Shown here: in pieces, positions 8,858 to 18,275 of the stretch
Position numbering within the stretch: position 1 is the stretch's first letter
Layout: each line of letters opens with the position of its first letter
NCBI GenBank assembly: GCA_025201705.1
Contig: MU617119.1
Span: 3,855-22,706 of the forward strand
Direction: 5' to 3'
Source: Dissophora ornata
Lineage: Eukaryota; Mortierellomycota; Mortierellomycetes; Mortierellales; Mortierellaceae
Length of the DNA stretch: 18,852 bases
Notes under the pieces: model-generated
Told to the model about the DNA's origin: nothing
The model's database searches: none
The model's input: only the letters and a program-made list of their open reading frames with translations
Translations under genes and position numbers: made by a program

Positions 8858-10588
8858 ATGATGCACAAGATGTTCAAAATAAATACCAAGACCGTTTCCG
8901 CCACATCCTCCACCACCTCCTTTAGCGGTGGCTCCTCAGGGGCTTCAGGCAACAGTAGCAATGGGAACACCGGCAATCAAGGGCCTAGATTTGGCATGTT
9001 CCTTGTCGGTGCCACCTATCTCGACACGATCATGCATGTCCAGTCCTTCCCAAACGAAGACACAAAGCAAAGGGCAGAGAGGGTCGAACAGAGGCGCGGG
9101 GGCAATGCAGCAAATACAGCAGAGATTTTAGGCCAAGATCCAAAGGCAAAAGTTTGGTACATGAGCAGCATGCCTTCACCAGTCGCATCAAAGTAAGAGC
9201 TGGGATGAATGGCTTGTCTCTCCAAAATTGTTGCTTATTCGCCCCCACCCCTTTGTCGTTCGACTGTGCCATCAACGACAATTACAGTTTCCAACCACAA
9301 CAAACAACAAACAACAACAACAAAATCAATCATAGCGCTGTACTGTACTTGGAGCTCATGTACACTCAATGTACACTCTTCCAGTCATCTCTCCAGACAG
9401 CCAATGTTTGTTTTCCCATCTATTTCACACCAATGTTTTTCACCAAAAGAAGGTTTAAGAGGTCGAGCATCTGCATGGGCCATGTGCACTAAGCACGACC
9501 TTCCCGGCGACGCTGGTCAAACCGGGCGAGACATCGACATCTCCATTTGCAGCTATTATTCGATGCAGGCTGCACATCTCCATTTGCAGCTATTATTCAA
9601 TGCAGCTGTACATCTTTTGACTTGCAGCAGGAAGCTGTGCCTGAATTAGGTCCTCCTCCTCCTCCTCCTCCGACGAGAGCAACAATAACAACAAAAAAGT
9701 ATGAAATTTAACCTTTATTTTTTGTGTGCTGTCTCATAGGGTTCTCCTAAAAGCGTTGGAAGAGAGCAATGTCAGAACAGAGTCTTGTGTTTTTCATTCG
9801 TCCCAGCTCGCTCCTCCTCAGGCCTACATCATATCTTCCATGGATTCAGGGACACGCACCATAATCAGTCATTCAAACCTACCAGATTTGACATTGGAAG
9901 AGTTTGTGAAAAAATTCGACGCGGCATGCTTGCGGGAGGGAATGACAGATCTGACCCAGATGACGTGTCCGTTCCGCTGGATCCATTTCGAGGGCCGTGG
10001 CTCCGATGTTTACAAGATGATCGACCATGTTGAATCAGTTTACATCCGACAGGGCTGGCGGCATAAGCTGACCATATCTGTGGAGTTTGAGAAAGGCGAT
10101 CGACCAGGCATCAAGAACTTGCTACAACAAGCCGATGTATGCTTCTTCTCAAAGCTGTATGCAGAGACCCTTGGGTTCGATCGACCAGAGGACTTTTTAT
10201 CAAGCATTGGCGACTTTTGCAAGCCAAGGTAAGGAACAACTTGTTATTGCTCGTGGATCTACCGAATGGCTGCTGCTTCTTGTTGCTCACAAATGCTTTG
10301 TTTTTTTGTTTCTGATCCCATAGCGCAACACTATTTTGTTGTTGGGGCGCGATGGGAGCAGTTGGCCTGCATCTCGAGAGTCGCACGAGGTTCAGTTCGA
10401 GCGCAGGCAAAATTGACTTGGTTGTGGACCCGGTTGGAGCCGGCGATTCGTTTATTGCGGGGGTCATCTTGGCGCTGGGCGTTCGTGGGTTAGATATTGG
10501 ACGGGGTCTTCGTTTCGCATGTGAGCTTGCATCACAAAAGTGTTCACAGTACGGATTCAAGCGACTGTTGAGGTCATCCGAAGTGTAG
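8858..10588 (+). CDS. PfkB-family sugar kinase, ketohexokinase-like
   Basis: Exons are 8858-9192, 9740-10228 and 10324-10588 (362 aa). Introns are GTAAGA...ATAG (547 nt) and GTAAGG...ATAG (95 nt), both phase 2. After a 44-residue Ser/Gly/Asn-rich extension come the core start FGMFLVGATYLDTIMHV and PfkB signature 1, RRGGNAANTAEILG (79-92). The middle resembles animal ketohexokinase: SGTRTIISHSNLPDLTLEEF, FRWIHFEGR, ISVEFEKGDRPGI and the segment around FSKLYAETLGF. Signature 2 is DPVGAGDSF (310-318) with catalytic Asp 316. The end FACELASQKCSQYGF also matches that family. The expected reaction is ATP-dependent phosphorylation of fructose or a related sugar at C1, in the cytosol. Vertebrate ketohexokinase is about 298 residues, so the extra length is mostly the N-terminal extension. 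Two adjacent ATGs (8858, 8861) and a third (8870) are possible starts. Substrate could instead be another sugar. Confidence 0.9.
9537..9609 (+). repeat. 37-base tandem duplication inside intron 1
   Basis: ACATCTCCATTTGCAGCTAT is the first part of a unit at 9537-9573 that is repeated with two or three changes at 9574-9609. A third partial copy (ACATCT) follows. Each copy contains TTTGCAG, which resembles a 3' splice site. Confidence 0.85.
9651..9671 (+). repeat. CTC triplet repeat in intron 1
   Basis: Seven TCC/CTC units lie in a row about 70 bases before the intron 1 acceptor (9739) and may serve as polypyrimidine context. Confidence 0.8.
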
Positions 10589-10604
10589 ACCCAGCGAGCA
10601 TCTC

Positions 10605-10610
10605 AATAAA
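10605..10610 (+). terminator. Candidate polyadenylation signal of kinase gene
   Basis: AATAAA lies 17 bases after the kinase stop codon and is followed by an A-rich stretch. Confidence 0.5.
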
Positions 10611-10778
10611 GAAAAGGAATGAAAAAAGGAGTGCATGTTTGAATGGGTACAGGTACCGTACGCCACCTATATTGCAATAACGCGAAGCTGCAGTGGGGGT
10701 CCAAACCTCGAACGATCTTCACCTCCGCAGTCACGCAGATCTGTGTTATTTATCAGCAAACGGATCCTGCTCACCTCC

Positions 10779-10857
10779 TTCTCTCTCTTTCTCTCTATCT
10801 CTGTCTCTCTCTGTACCTCTTTCTCCGTATCTCTCTCACACACCCACTCTCTCTCCT
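10779..10857. repeat. CT-rich tract in promoter of binding-fold gene
   Basis: A degenerate (CT)n/CTCTGT tract ends about 80 bases before the ATG at 10936. Its position resembles that of the CT tract upstream of the kinase gene. Confidence 0.8.
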
Positions 10858-10935
10858 CGGTTACGATATCAGCCTAAACCACCAATTGCCTCGGCACCCA
10901 CACCCCAATCGCAACAGCTATCACATCTCCTAATC

Positions 10936-12573
10936 ATGGTCACCTCAACACAGAATGTCCTTCGTGTTGGCTTTGGTATGATTGCCCACAGTTTATGAAC
11001 CACCTGGACCTATAAAGCAGCAATACTCCGATGTGGCTCTCAAACGGCGTTGTGTGGGCCGCTTTACTAAACTATTACCCAACCTCTCTTCGTTCACTGC
11101 GGAATCAACAGTGCCAGAGCACTTTTCCTCCCCCCTCCACATGGCCGTGGAGCTAGGATTCTTCGAGAAAGAGGGCGTTGTCGTCGAGCGTGTGTGCTGC
11201 CCAAGTGGAACTGGTGAGGTATGGAATTGGCAGCCATTCTTCCTCTCAATTACACTTCTTGACCAGTGCACAGAGAGGTGCCTTGAATATTGCGAAAGGA
11301 TAAACCCGGTAGTGCCGTTCTTGACTGCTACTCGCTTGTGCCGTCCTATTTCTCACTTTTTTTTTTTTTTAATTTTTACATTAGATGACGGCAAAACTTA
11401 TTGACGGTTCCTTGGATGTCGCCATTGCTCTCACGGAAGGACTCTTGGCCGGAATTGCCAAAGGCCATGATGGCTACAAGATGGTCGGCACCTACGTCGA
11501 GTCTTCTCTCTGTAAGTCTCCATCTTTAGGCAGAGGACTGCCCTTGAATCTGCTCAGGCTTGCTTGTTCAAGCCTTCACATATTGATGCCATTCCACAAC
11601 CACGACAACTAGGCTGGGCAATTTCAGTTGGCCAGAACTCGAGACATGTGGATCGCAAGTCGCTTCAGGATGGAACCATTGGTATCTCGAGGATCGGCAG
11701 TGGTAGCCACATCATTCCTTACGTCTTGGCCGAGCAAGAGAGATGGCTGAAGGGCACGTCTCCCGCCGATCCAGAGTACAAGGCACCATTCGAGTTCAAG
11801 GTTTTGAACACTTTTCAGAACATGAGGGACTCTGTCAATGATGGGTCGTCAGATGCCTTCCTCTGGGAAAAGTTTACTACCAAGGTAATAATTCGTACTG
11901 GGAGTAGAGTCGCAACCGGGAACAGTCCTTTCTCTTCCGACCCTTCCGGCACTTCCGGCATGGTTACACATCACGCAACCTTTTCCCGACCTCCTCTTCC
12001 AGCTGATTGTGTATCTGTGTATCTGGCACAATGCCGTTGAAATTCCCTTTGTTTATCCACAGCACTGAAATGAGTTTGAAGTCTGTGCATGGCGACACAG
12101 AGATTATCATCCGATTATATTAACACACCTCGTATATGTGATTTCTTTAGCCCTATCACGATTCAAAGGAGGTGCGCTCAGTCGATGTCATCACCCCACC
12201 ATGGCCCGCGTTTATGATCGCGGCTTCGACACGCGTGTTGCCCATCTCGGAGGACCCACAGCGACAGTCGATCCTGGCCCGATTCTTGAAGGGACTCTCC
12301 GCCGCAACAAGGCATTTTGTGAACCCAGCAAACTACGAGGAATCGATCTCGTTTGTGCAGAAGAAGATGTCGTATACCGAGCAAGATGTCAAGGACTGGT
12401 TCAGAGGCGTGGAGTATCCCAAGGAGAGCTGCTCAGTCGTCAACCAGGAGTCTTTGATCACTTGCGCAAGGGTATTGCTTGGAGCTGGTGTGCTCCAGAA
12501 GGAGCAGGATGCTGATGTCAAAACAAACATTTCAGCAAAGTACGTCGACGCAAACGTTGCACAACTTGTTTAA
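10936..12573 (+). CDS. Cytosolic periplasmic-binding-fold protein, Ca3427/THI5-like
   Basis: Five exons: 10936-10975, 11112-11218, 11385-11511, 11613-11884 and 12151-12573, giving 322 aa. All introns are GT-AG and phases match (1, 0, 1, 0). Joined sequence reads LRVGFVPEHFSSPLHMAVEL, GFFEKEGVVVE, PSGTGEMTAKLIDGSLDVAI, GISRIGSGSHIIPYVLAE, TPPWPAFMIAAS and VNPANYEESISFVQKK. This is the type II periplasmic binding-protein fold of the NMT1/THI5 superfamily, closest as I recall to Candida Ca3427. There is no signal peptide or lipobox, so it should be cytosolic and not a transporter subunit. Family members bind or process pyrimidine/thiamine-precursor-like ligands. I do not see the His/Cys cluster that would mark a true Thi5 HMP-P synthase, so the ligand is unknown. 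Exon 1 is only 40 nt and easily missed by gene finders. The gene lies 347 bases after the kinase gene on the same strand and converges with the oxidase gene. Confidence 0.88.
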
Positions 12574-12889
12574 GGGCCCGGTACCTGACAAAGATAAGAA
12601 CTCCACCCGCCATTTTTTCTCCAACACGGTGGATGGGTATTTATATATGCGGGAAGAAACATGGTGATACACACACGATCTATAGACTTGCATTCAAAGC
12701 TTACAAAATTTTGATTATTATTATTATATTGTCTACATCTATAAAAACACACCCTTCCAATCGGCACTTTAGATCCAGCCGATGCCGATGGTTGATGTGT
12801 TGTAATAAAAGGCTGTTCATTAAGAAGGAGGGGGTTTTTTTTGGGGGGGAGGGAGGTTCCGTCTGGAGGTTTTTCTTTGTTTCCCTTTT
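12574..12889. other. Convergent intergenic region
   Basis: The 3' flanks of two convergent genes meet here. It is AT-rich, with AATAAA on the + strand at 12804-12809 (a possible poly(A) signal for the binding-fold gene). A T8 run flanked by G runs lies at about 12829-12852. No reading frame worth reporting. Confidence 0.5.
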
Positions 12890-14425
12890 TTACAAGCTCT
12901 TGAAGATGTTTTCGGGGTCCCAGCGGTTCTTGGTGACCTTCAAGGTGTTGTAAGTTTTCTTCTCGTAGCACTTGCGCCAGTAGTCACGGTCCTGCAACTT
13001 CTTGGGGCGCAACTCGTTGGCGTAGTAGCCCAATGTCCAAGGCTTGATTGCCTTGACAGTCTCATCCAACCAGGCCTTGTTGGCCTCATCCCAGGAAGCG
13101 GTACCGTTGCGTTTCCAAGTCGAGTAAATGCAGAAAGAGTAGGAGCGGTCGTAGCCAAGAGCGCTGCGGGTGGGGGAATCCCAGGTACCGGTGTTGAGGG
13201 CCATGGAGGAGAGGGCCGAGGGGACCTTGTCCCACTGCTTAATCAGGACATTCTGGAGACGAGGGTCCAGGGGGACAGGGAACCACATATCCTCGGCGTA
13301 GTAGGACAAATCAGAATCAGCCCAGCTAGAATCAGAGCCGTGGATGACGCCAGAATAGGTGCTGGGGTCCGAGGTGGCGTAGTTGGTTGGCAAGGTCTTG
13401 TACCACTTGGTAATCTGGTTCTGGGACTTTGTCACGGCGCTCGAGGTGTTGAAAGGAGCAGCCGAGACAGAGGCAAACATAAACTGCTTGGCGTTGGAGG
13501 TGGTGTCGACCACAAAGACAATCTTATTTTCCAAAGCCTTGGGGGCCTTGGGATCAAACTTGCCATAAAAGTCCAAGAGATCGCTAGCCTGGGGACGATC
13601 AAAGATGGCAAAGACCTGGTCGATCTGGACAGAGGTCGCGTTGTAGGAGGGGACCAAAGTGGGGTTCTTGACCATGGGGACGAGGCGCAAGTGGAACTTT
13701 GTCACGACACCAAAGAACTGACCGCCACCACGGACAGCAAAGAACAGATCCTTGTTGTGCGTGGCATCGGCGTAGACGGTCTTACCCTCGGCGGTGATGA
13801 GATCAAATCCAATGACGTTGTCGACACCAGCACCGTGGTAACGGGAACCGATACCCATGCCTCCCTGAAGCAAGAAGCCTCCAATGGTCACGCGGGCCGT
13901 GTGAGGACCAGGAAAGTGGAGGCCATACTTGATGGCCTCAGTGTAGAGCTCCAGACCAGTGGTACCGGGCTCAGCAGTCGCGGTGCGCGCCTTGGGGTTG
14001 ATGGAGACCTTGTTGAGCTTGGAAAGATCCAAGAGGACAAAGTCCTGCTTCTTGTTGTCGACAGCAGCCATGTTGGAGGCGTAACCGGAGTGGTAACCAC
14101 CGGAGCGGGCAGAGACACGGAGGCCAAACTTCTTGGCGACCTTGATGACCTGTCCCAATTCCTTGTTGTTAGCCTTAACAGGGGTGACAACGGCCAGGGG
14201 AAGAGCAGTCTCGGGGAATTCTGTGGGCAAGATCAAGTTGTTGAAGGTCTTGAGGGCGCCAAAGTACGAATCCTTGTCGTGTTGCTGACGGTACTGAATG
14301 GTGACAGAGTCCTTGGGGAAAGCTGGAGAGTTGAGGGTCTTGTAAACCTTTTCCTGGACTGTGACATCGGCAGCAGCGCAAGCGACCGCGGCGACGACGG
14401 AGAGGATGCAGAGAGAGAACTTCAT
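12890..14425 (-). CDS. Secreted FAD-linked oxidase, BBE-like
   Basis: A single uninterrupted frame of 511 aa runs from ATG 14425 to TAA 12892-12890. Residues 1-19 are a clear signal peptide (SLCILSVVAAVACAAA). The FAD-binding (PCMH-type) domain follows, with RSGGYHSGYAS (108-118), HFPGPHTARVTIGGFLLQGG (170-189) and DLFFAVRGGGQFFGVVTKFH (226-245). The C-terminal BBE motif is YANELRPKKLQ...WDPENIFKS. Three N-glycosylation sequons (YNATS, FNTSS, RNGTA) fit secretion. Such enzymes oxidise alcohols, sugars or alkaloid-type substrates with O2 and release H2O2. The family's covalent-FAD His appears one residue later than in the usual GGHS, and the Cys of bicovalent members (CPTVG) is replaced by ARVTIG, so flavin linkage is mono-covalent or non-covalent. 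It is intronless while its neighbours have two to four introns. Codons strongly favour C/G third positions (AAG, TTC, GTC), suggesting high expression. Substrate unknown. Confidence 0.93.
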   Translation of the reverse strand: MKFSLCILSVVAAVACAAADVTVQEKVYKTLNSPAFPKDSVTIQYRQQHDKDSYFGALKTFNNLILPTEFPETALPLAVVTPVKANNKELGQVIKVAKKFGLRVSARSGGYHSGYASNMAAVDNKKQDFVLLDLSKLNKVSINPKARTATAEPGTTGLELYTEAIKYGLHFPGPHTARVTIGGFLLQGGMGIGSRYHGAGVDNVIGFDLITAEGKTVYADATHNKDLFFAVRGGGQFFGVVTKFHLRLVPMVKNPTLVPSYNATSVQIDQVFAIFDRPQASDLLDFYGKFDPKAPKALENKIVFVVDTTSNAKQFMFASVSAAPFNTSSAVTKSQNQITKWYKTLPTNYATSDPSTYSGVIHGSDSSWADSDLSYYAEDMWFPVPLDPRLQNVLIKQWDKVPSALSSMALNTGTWDSPTRSALGYDRSYSFCIYSTWKRNGTASWDEANKAWLDETVKAIKPWTLGYYANELRPKKLQDRDYWRKCYEKKTYNTLKVTKNRWDPENIFKSL

Positions 14426-14680
14426 GGCTGTTTTGGAATGAGGCGAGGAGGAAGTGTGAGGTTACTTGTGAGAGGTACGTGTGGAGGGATATCGAGGGAT
14501 GTGGAGGGATGCGGAGGGTCGCAAACGGATGTAAAGGGAATGGGGGGGGGGAGGTCGAAGGTTTTAGAAGGTCGAAGGGACACAGTTGGAATGGGAGAGT
14601 GAGGAGCGCTGAGGAAAAAAAGAAAGAGAAAAGAGAAAAGAGAGAAACATCAATAATTCATGTTTTAATTATAACAATTG
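14426..14680 (-). promoter_or_regulatory. Oxidase 5' flank
   Basis: Read from the minus strand, this is pyrimidine-rich (long CT/C runs at 14535-14650) up to the ATG. A TATAATT lies on the minus strand at 14673-14667, about 240 bases before the start codon. These match the style of the other gene promoters in the window, but the core promoter position is a guess. Confidence 0.35.
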
Positions 14681-15779
14681 CGAGAACACTGGTAGACTCG
14701 GAGAGAGTCGTGCGGTGGTGCACAAATAACAGCAGGTTCAAGTCGATGCCTTGCGCCCGTCTTTCCTGGTTACAATGCGCGACCAAGTTCAGCTCGAAGC
14801 TCAACTCACACCTGCGGTGATAGATACTCGTTCCACCCGGCTCGCCGACAGGTGAGCAGAATGAATTGTCGGAAAAGCATAACAATCCCCTCTTGCGGCT
14901 CTAAACGTGCGGCTGTTCTTTGCCGTGAACAAGAGATAGACAGAGCCCTCTCTCTCTCTCTCTGCGCCAATGCAACCTTAGGTGTGTCTTACAATGCTGG
15001 AGTAGCGACATGAACGGATTTTTTCTCGCGCGATTCTCTTGATTGTATATTTTAATACATCTCAAAAAAAAAAAAAAAGTGCTCACACGTCCCCAGAAAT
15101 CGATAGTGAGCGCCTCTTCGCCTCTCCACTCCACCTGTATCTCCTGTTTTTTTGCGGAGCATACCCATTGCACCCATATTCGAGATTGGATCGTGCAACT
15201 CAGAACCCACGGCGACAATTATTCCGAGGTCCATTCTCACTCCCCTTACCTCTAAAACTTTGGTTTGGAGAGAGACGAAATGTCAACCTCCAGCTATAGC
15301 AGCGAGCCTACCCCTACCCCCTTCCCGTCCAATATGTAGCTGGTTTCTTCGGTGAGCTATGAGCACACAGAGAAGTTTGAAGAAACGTGCGCTGTAGACT
15401 TTGTTAGCTTCATCGTGTTGCCTCATGAGCGACACTTCATGCAGATTGATGTAGCTACAGCTGAAATAATTGCCAGTAAGAATTATCTGTCTGCATCAAC
15501 TATGCATTGCCTGTTAATCGCCAATGCCAATGAATGAAGCAAATAAAAGGAGGCGAGAACTACTCAGCACAAATGGCGGGGAAAGGAAAGTTTGCCCTTT
15601 TTTTTTCTCTCTCTCTCTTTTTTATATCTGACTCCATATATTTTTTGTTCCTCAAGTATGCTCCCTCTCAAGAGAGGATGGAACAACGAGACAACATCGC
15701 CGTTTTGAATTAGATTAAAAAATGGCGGCTGCATCTCGTTGCACAAAATCAATGAAATGGCTGTCCCGCATCTGCTGGC

Positions 15780-15795
15780 TTTGTACATGTACAAA
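15780..15795. repeat. 16-bp perfect palindrome
   Basis: TTTGTACATGTACAAA equals its own reverse complement. The core GTACATGTAC recurs in part near 17416, 17429 and 17832. It could be a binding site for a dimeric factor or chance in AT-rich DNA. Confidence 0.5.
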
Positions 15796-15929
15796 TATAC
15801 ACATGTAACTTGGGGGGAAAAAGGCCGGGAGAAAGTTGGGATAGACTAGTGGGGAACATGGAAATTACGAGGGTATCATCCGTTGAAGATAAAAATAACA
15901 ACGACGGTGCAGTGACCAAGACGAGTTCT

Positions 15930-15962
15930 CCATGTTTTGTAACCCAGCTCGCGAAAACATGG
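15930..15962. repeat. Inverted repeat, 9-bp arms
   Basis: CCATGTTTT (15930-15938) and AAAACATGG (15954-15962) are perfect arms with a 15-base spacer. They could form a stem-loop on either strand. No associated T run or gene makes a terminator role evident. Confidence 0.45.
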
Positions 15963-17415
15963 TGTTTGACTGATATATCATTTCCAGTGCCATTACCGTG
16001 ATACATGTGGATTAACGTTTCCAACAGTAGATCTCTCTTATTTAACCTTTACTTTCTTGACATAGTTTAGCAAGTAAGAATTAGGTATGAGGTTCCTTAC
16101 CCGGCCTAAACGCAGCTTTCCTTTCCAAGTTTTTGAACGGAGAAGAGAGAGGGATGGCGCGGCCGGAAGAAGGAGGGGGGGGGTTACTCGAGTCTCTCAG
16201 TAAAGGATGTTTACGTAGAGTACATTACTTTGCGCGTGCGGAGTATATCTCCTCGGGGTTCTCGCGAAAGGCGCTGACAACAGTGTCCGTCATGGAAAGG
16301 GATATATATAGCCTACCGCATCCGTGGATCATGGAGGATACGGCCTCTGAATGGACCGGACGGGCAAGTAAGCAATATAGATAGAGCATCTACGGAATAC
16401 AAGGGCTCCGACTCTAGTAGAAGCGATATGAACGTGATTGTAATAAAATGCCTCTTGGGAGTTCTCAGATGCTATTTCTCTTCATTCGGTAACTGTCGGA
16501 GGGGCTAAGACCAACGCCAGCCCTTTCTGAGTGCAGATTTTTTGAATTGGAAAATTTTGTGTAACGCGAAAGGACGCGTTCTTGACCAACTGATCTGAGA
16601 CACAAAGTTATTGCGACTCCGGGCTGGTTAATGGATTCGACAAAAACACGTTTGTGATTTTTTTTTTCGGGCGTCCAATGTCTATCAGACGTTGTGGTGT
16701 GTGTCAACAATCCAGAGATGGGATCATTCGTGGGATAGAAGCGACAATATATGACTATATGACTAAACAGCCTGCCAAGACAGAGGTAACACTGCGCATG
16801 CGGGTACGCTCAAGATGTACACAAAAGAAAGTGCGGAATGAATAAGCCAGAGCAAAGTTAATCACGCATAATGAAATGCACCTCATTTAGATGCTGTCTC
16901 GATAAAGGCAAGAAGCAAGCTCACAGCCTGCTCGATGAGGATTCATTGTCCAGGCTATGGTCATTCTTCGTTTCCTTGGATAACATGAGCACCGGCATGA
17001 CAGCAAATCATTGTTCTAATAGTGCTGTTACTGTCTCTTGCACATACAGACGCACACTCTGATTCATGTATGCTCCTGCTGAGCGACAGGAAGCGAAGTA
17101 AATGAATTTCAGGCGGCGTAAAGTGTAAGACCAGGGAAAACCAGTTGGTCGAGCATGCTGTAGCCAGTTACAGCATAGGGTACCTGTCGTTACTGCAGCC
17201 TATTCGGGAGAGTGACCAGAAGTATCTCCAAGCATACAGATGGCTACACGCTACATGGCAATTAGTCCAAACCAACGGGGACTGTCGGCAATGGTAGAGT
17301 CCTCGCTAGACACAACTAGGTGGAGCATGCAGGGAGCTTTCTCGGTCTTCCTTCACATCTTGGACCTTGTGTGAACCCTCTCTTGCTGAGCGCTCTTCCA
17401 AGTCGACCCATAAAT

Positions 17416-17436
17416 GTACATGTGGCCTACATGTAC
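17416..17436. repeat. Inverted repeat, 8-bp arms
   Basis: GTACATGT (17416-17423) and ACATGTAC (17429-17436) are separated by GGCCT. The arms share the core of the palindrome at 15780-15795. Confidence 0.5.
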
Positions 17437-18275
17437 CCATTCACGTTTTGTTTGTTTGATCTCTTATTGAAAATTATGTGCAGGTGCGATTGGTCACAAA
17501 AGGCGATAAGGCATCTTTACATGCAGCAGACCTGACACCATTGTATTTGGCGACGCTGTCAGCCGTTTTGGCATGGGATTAAACGGTGCGACGCATGAAT
17601 CCTGAGGATAGATTGAAGAGGGCATGGACGTTGTTTGGGGGTATTTGTAAACTCGATGGTTAATATTTATAATCCCACCAGGGTTGCAATAAACTAGAGG
17701 ATGTAACATGCGAAATTATTAGACTGAAAGATTGGGAGGAAGGAAATTGTCTTGTCCATGTTCACCTCCCATGATGCCACTCGCTTTTGCATGATGCATT
17801 GGTCCCCATCAGTACCTTCCTTCTCCTTTATACATGTACAATTATATATATATTTTTCTCACCGCTTTCTCGTTTTTAGGCTTCTTCATTTCTCAATTTC
17901 CCCTCACGGCCACACGGTCATTCTCCTTCCCTCTCGGACATTCGGTTCTTTCGAGTCTAAGCCCTTTTATCGTCTTACATCCAATCCTCACCTCCTCCTC
18001 ACATCCCTACCGCTCCCTCTGCACCGGTCTACTCCCCCCTGTTCACTCACCTTTCTCTGTCGATCTCAGGGCATCAGCATCGTCAACACTAGCTCCTCCA
18101 TTGCATTAACACCTCTACCTCCTGTAGCAGATTGATTCACTACACCGAGATTTTCACATCTTGACACTTTTTCCCCTTCCCCCCGCGACCTTTTTCGCCA
18201 ACATTCTGCGTGTTCCTATCAGCCAACTGCGACTCTGCGCCAACCAAAACAGTCAAAAATAATTGATCCACCAAG

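Larger units (their letters stand above)
14681..18275. other. Gene-poor interval
   Basis: About 3.6 kb with no gene I can support. Weak open frames are present: + 15352-15537 (ETCAVDFVSFIVLPHERHFM), minus 16710-16465 (QPGVAITLCLRSVGQERVLS) and + 17104-17295 without ATG (QKYLQAYRWLHATWQLVQTN). None has a domain, a good start context or clear introns. Otherwise it holds T/A homopolymers (15065-15078, 15598-15608, 16659-16668), a CT run at 14951-14962, a G9 run near 16174 and several ACATGT palindromes. The last 450 bases (17820-18275) are pyrimidine-rich and look like promoter and 5' UTR of the final gene. Confidence 0.55.

Noticed and set aside
8266..8925. Long Leu/Ser-rich frames over the CT tract
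   Set aside because: They are repeat artefacts. Several frames on both strands are open for the same reason.
13340..14602. 420-codon open frame on the + strand opposite the oxidase gene
   Set aside because: It is the antisense shadow of a strongly codon-biased gene. The translation is Gly/Val/Asp-rich filler with no domain, and the minus-strand frame has a signal peptide and clear family motifs.
14736..14754. GGTTCAAGTCGATGCC, resembling a tRNA T-arm
   Set aside because: No matching acceptor stem, D-arm or anticodon arm is found upstream.
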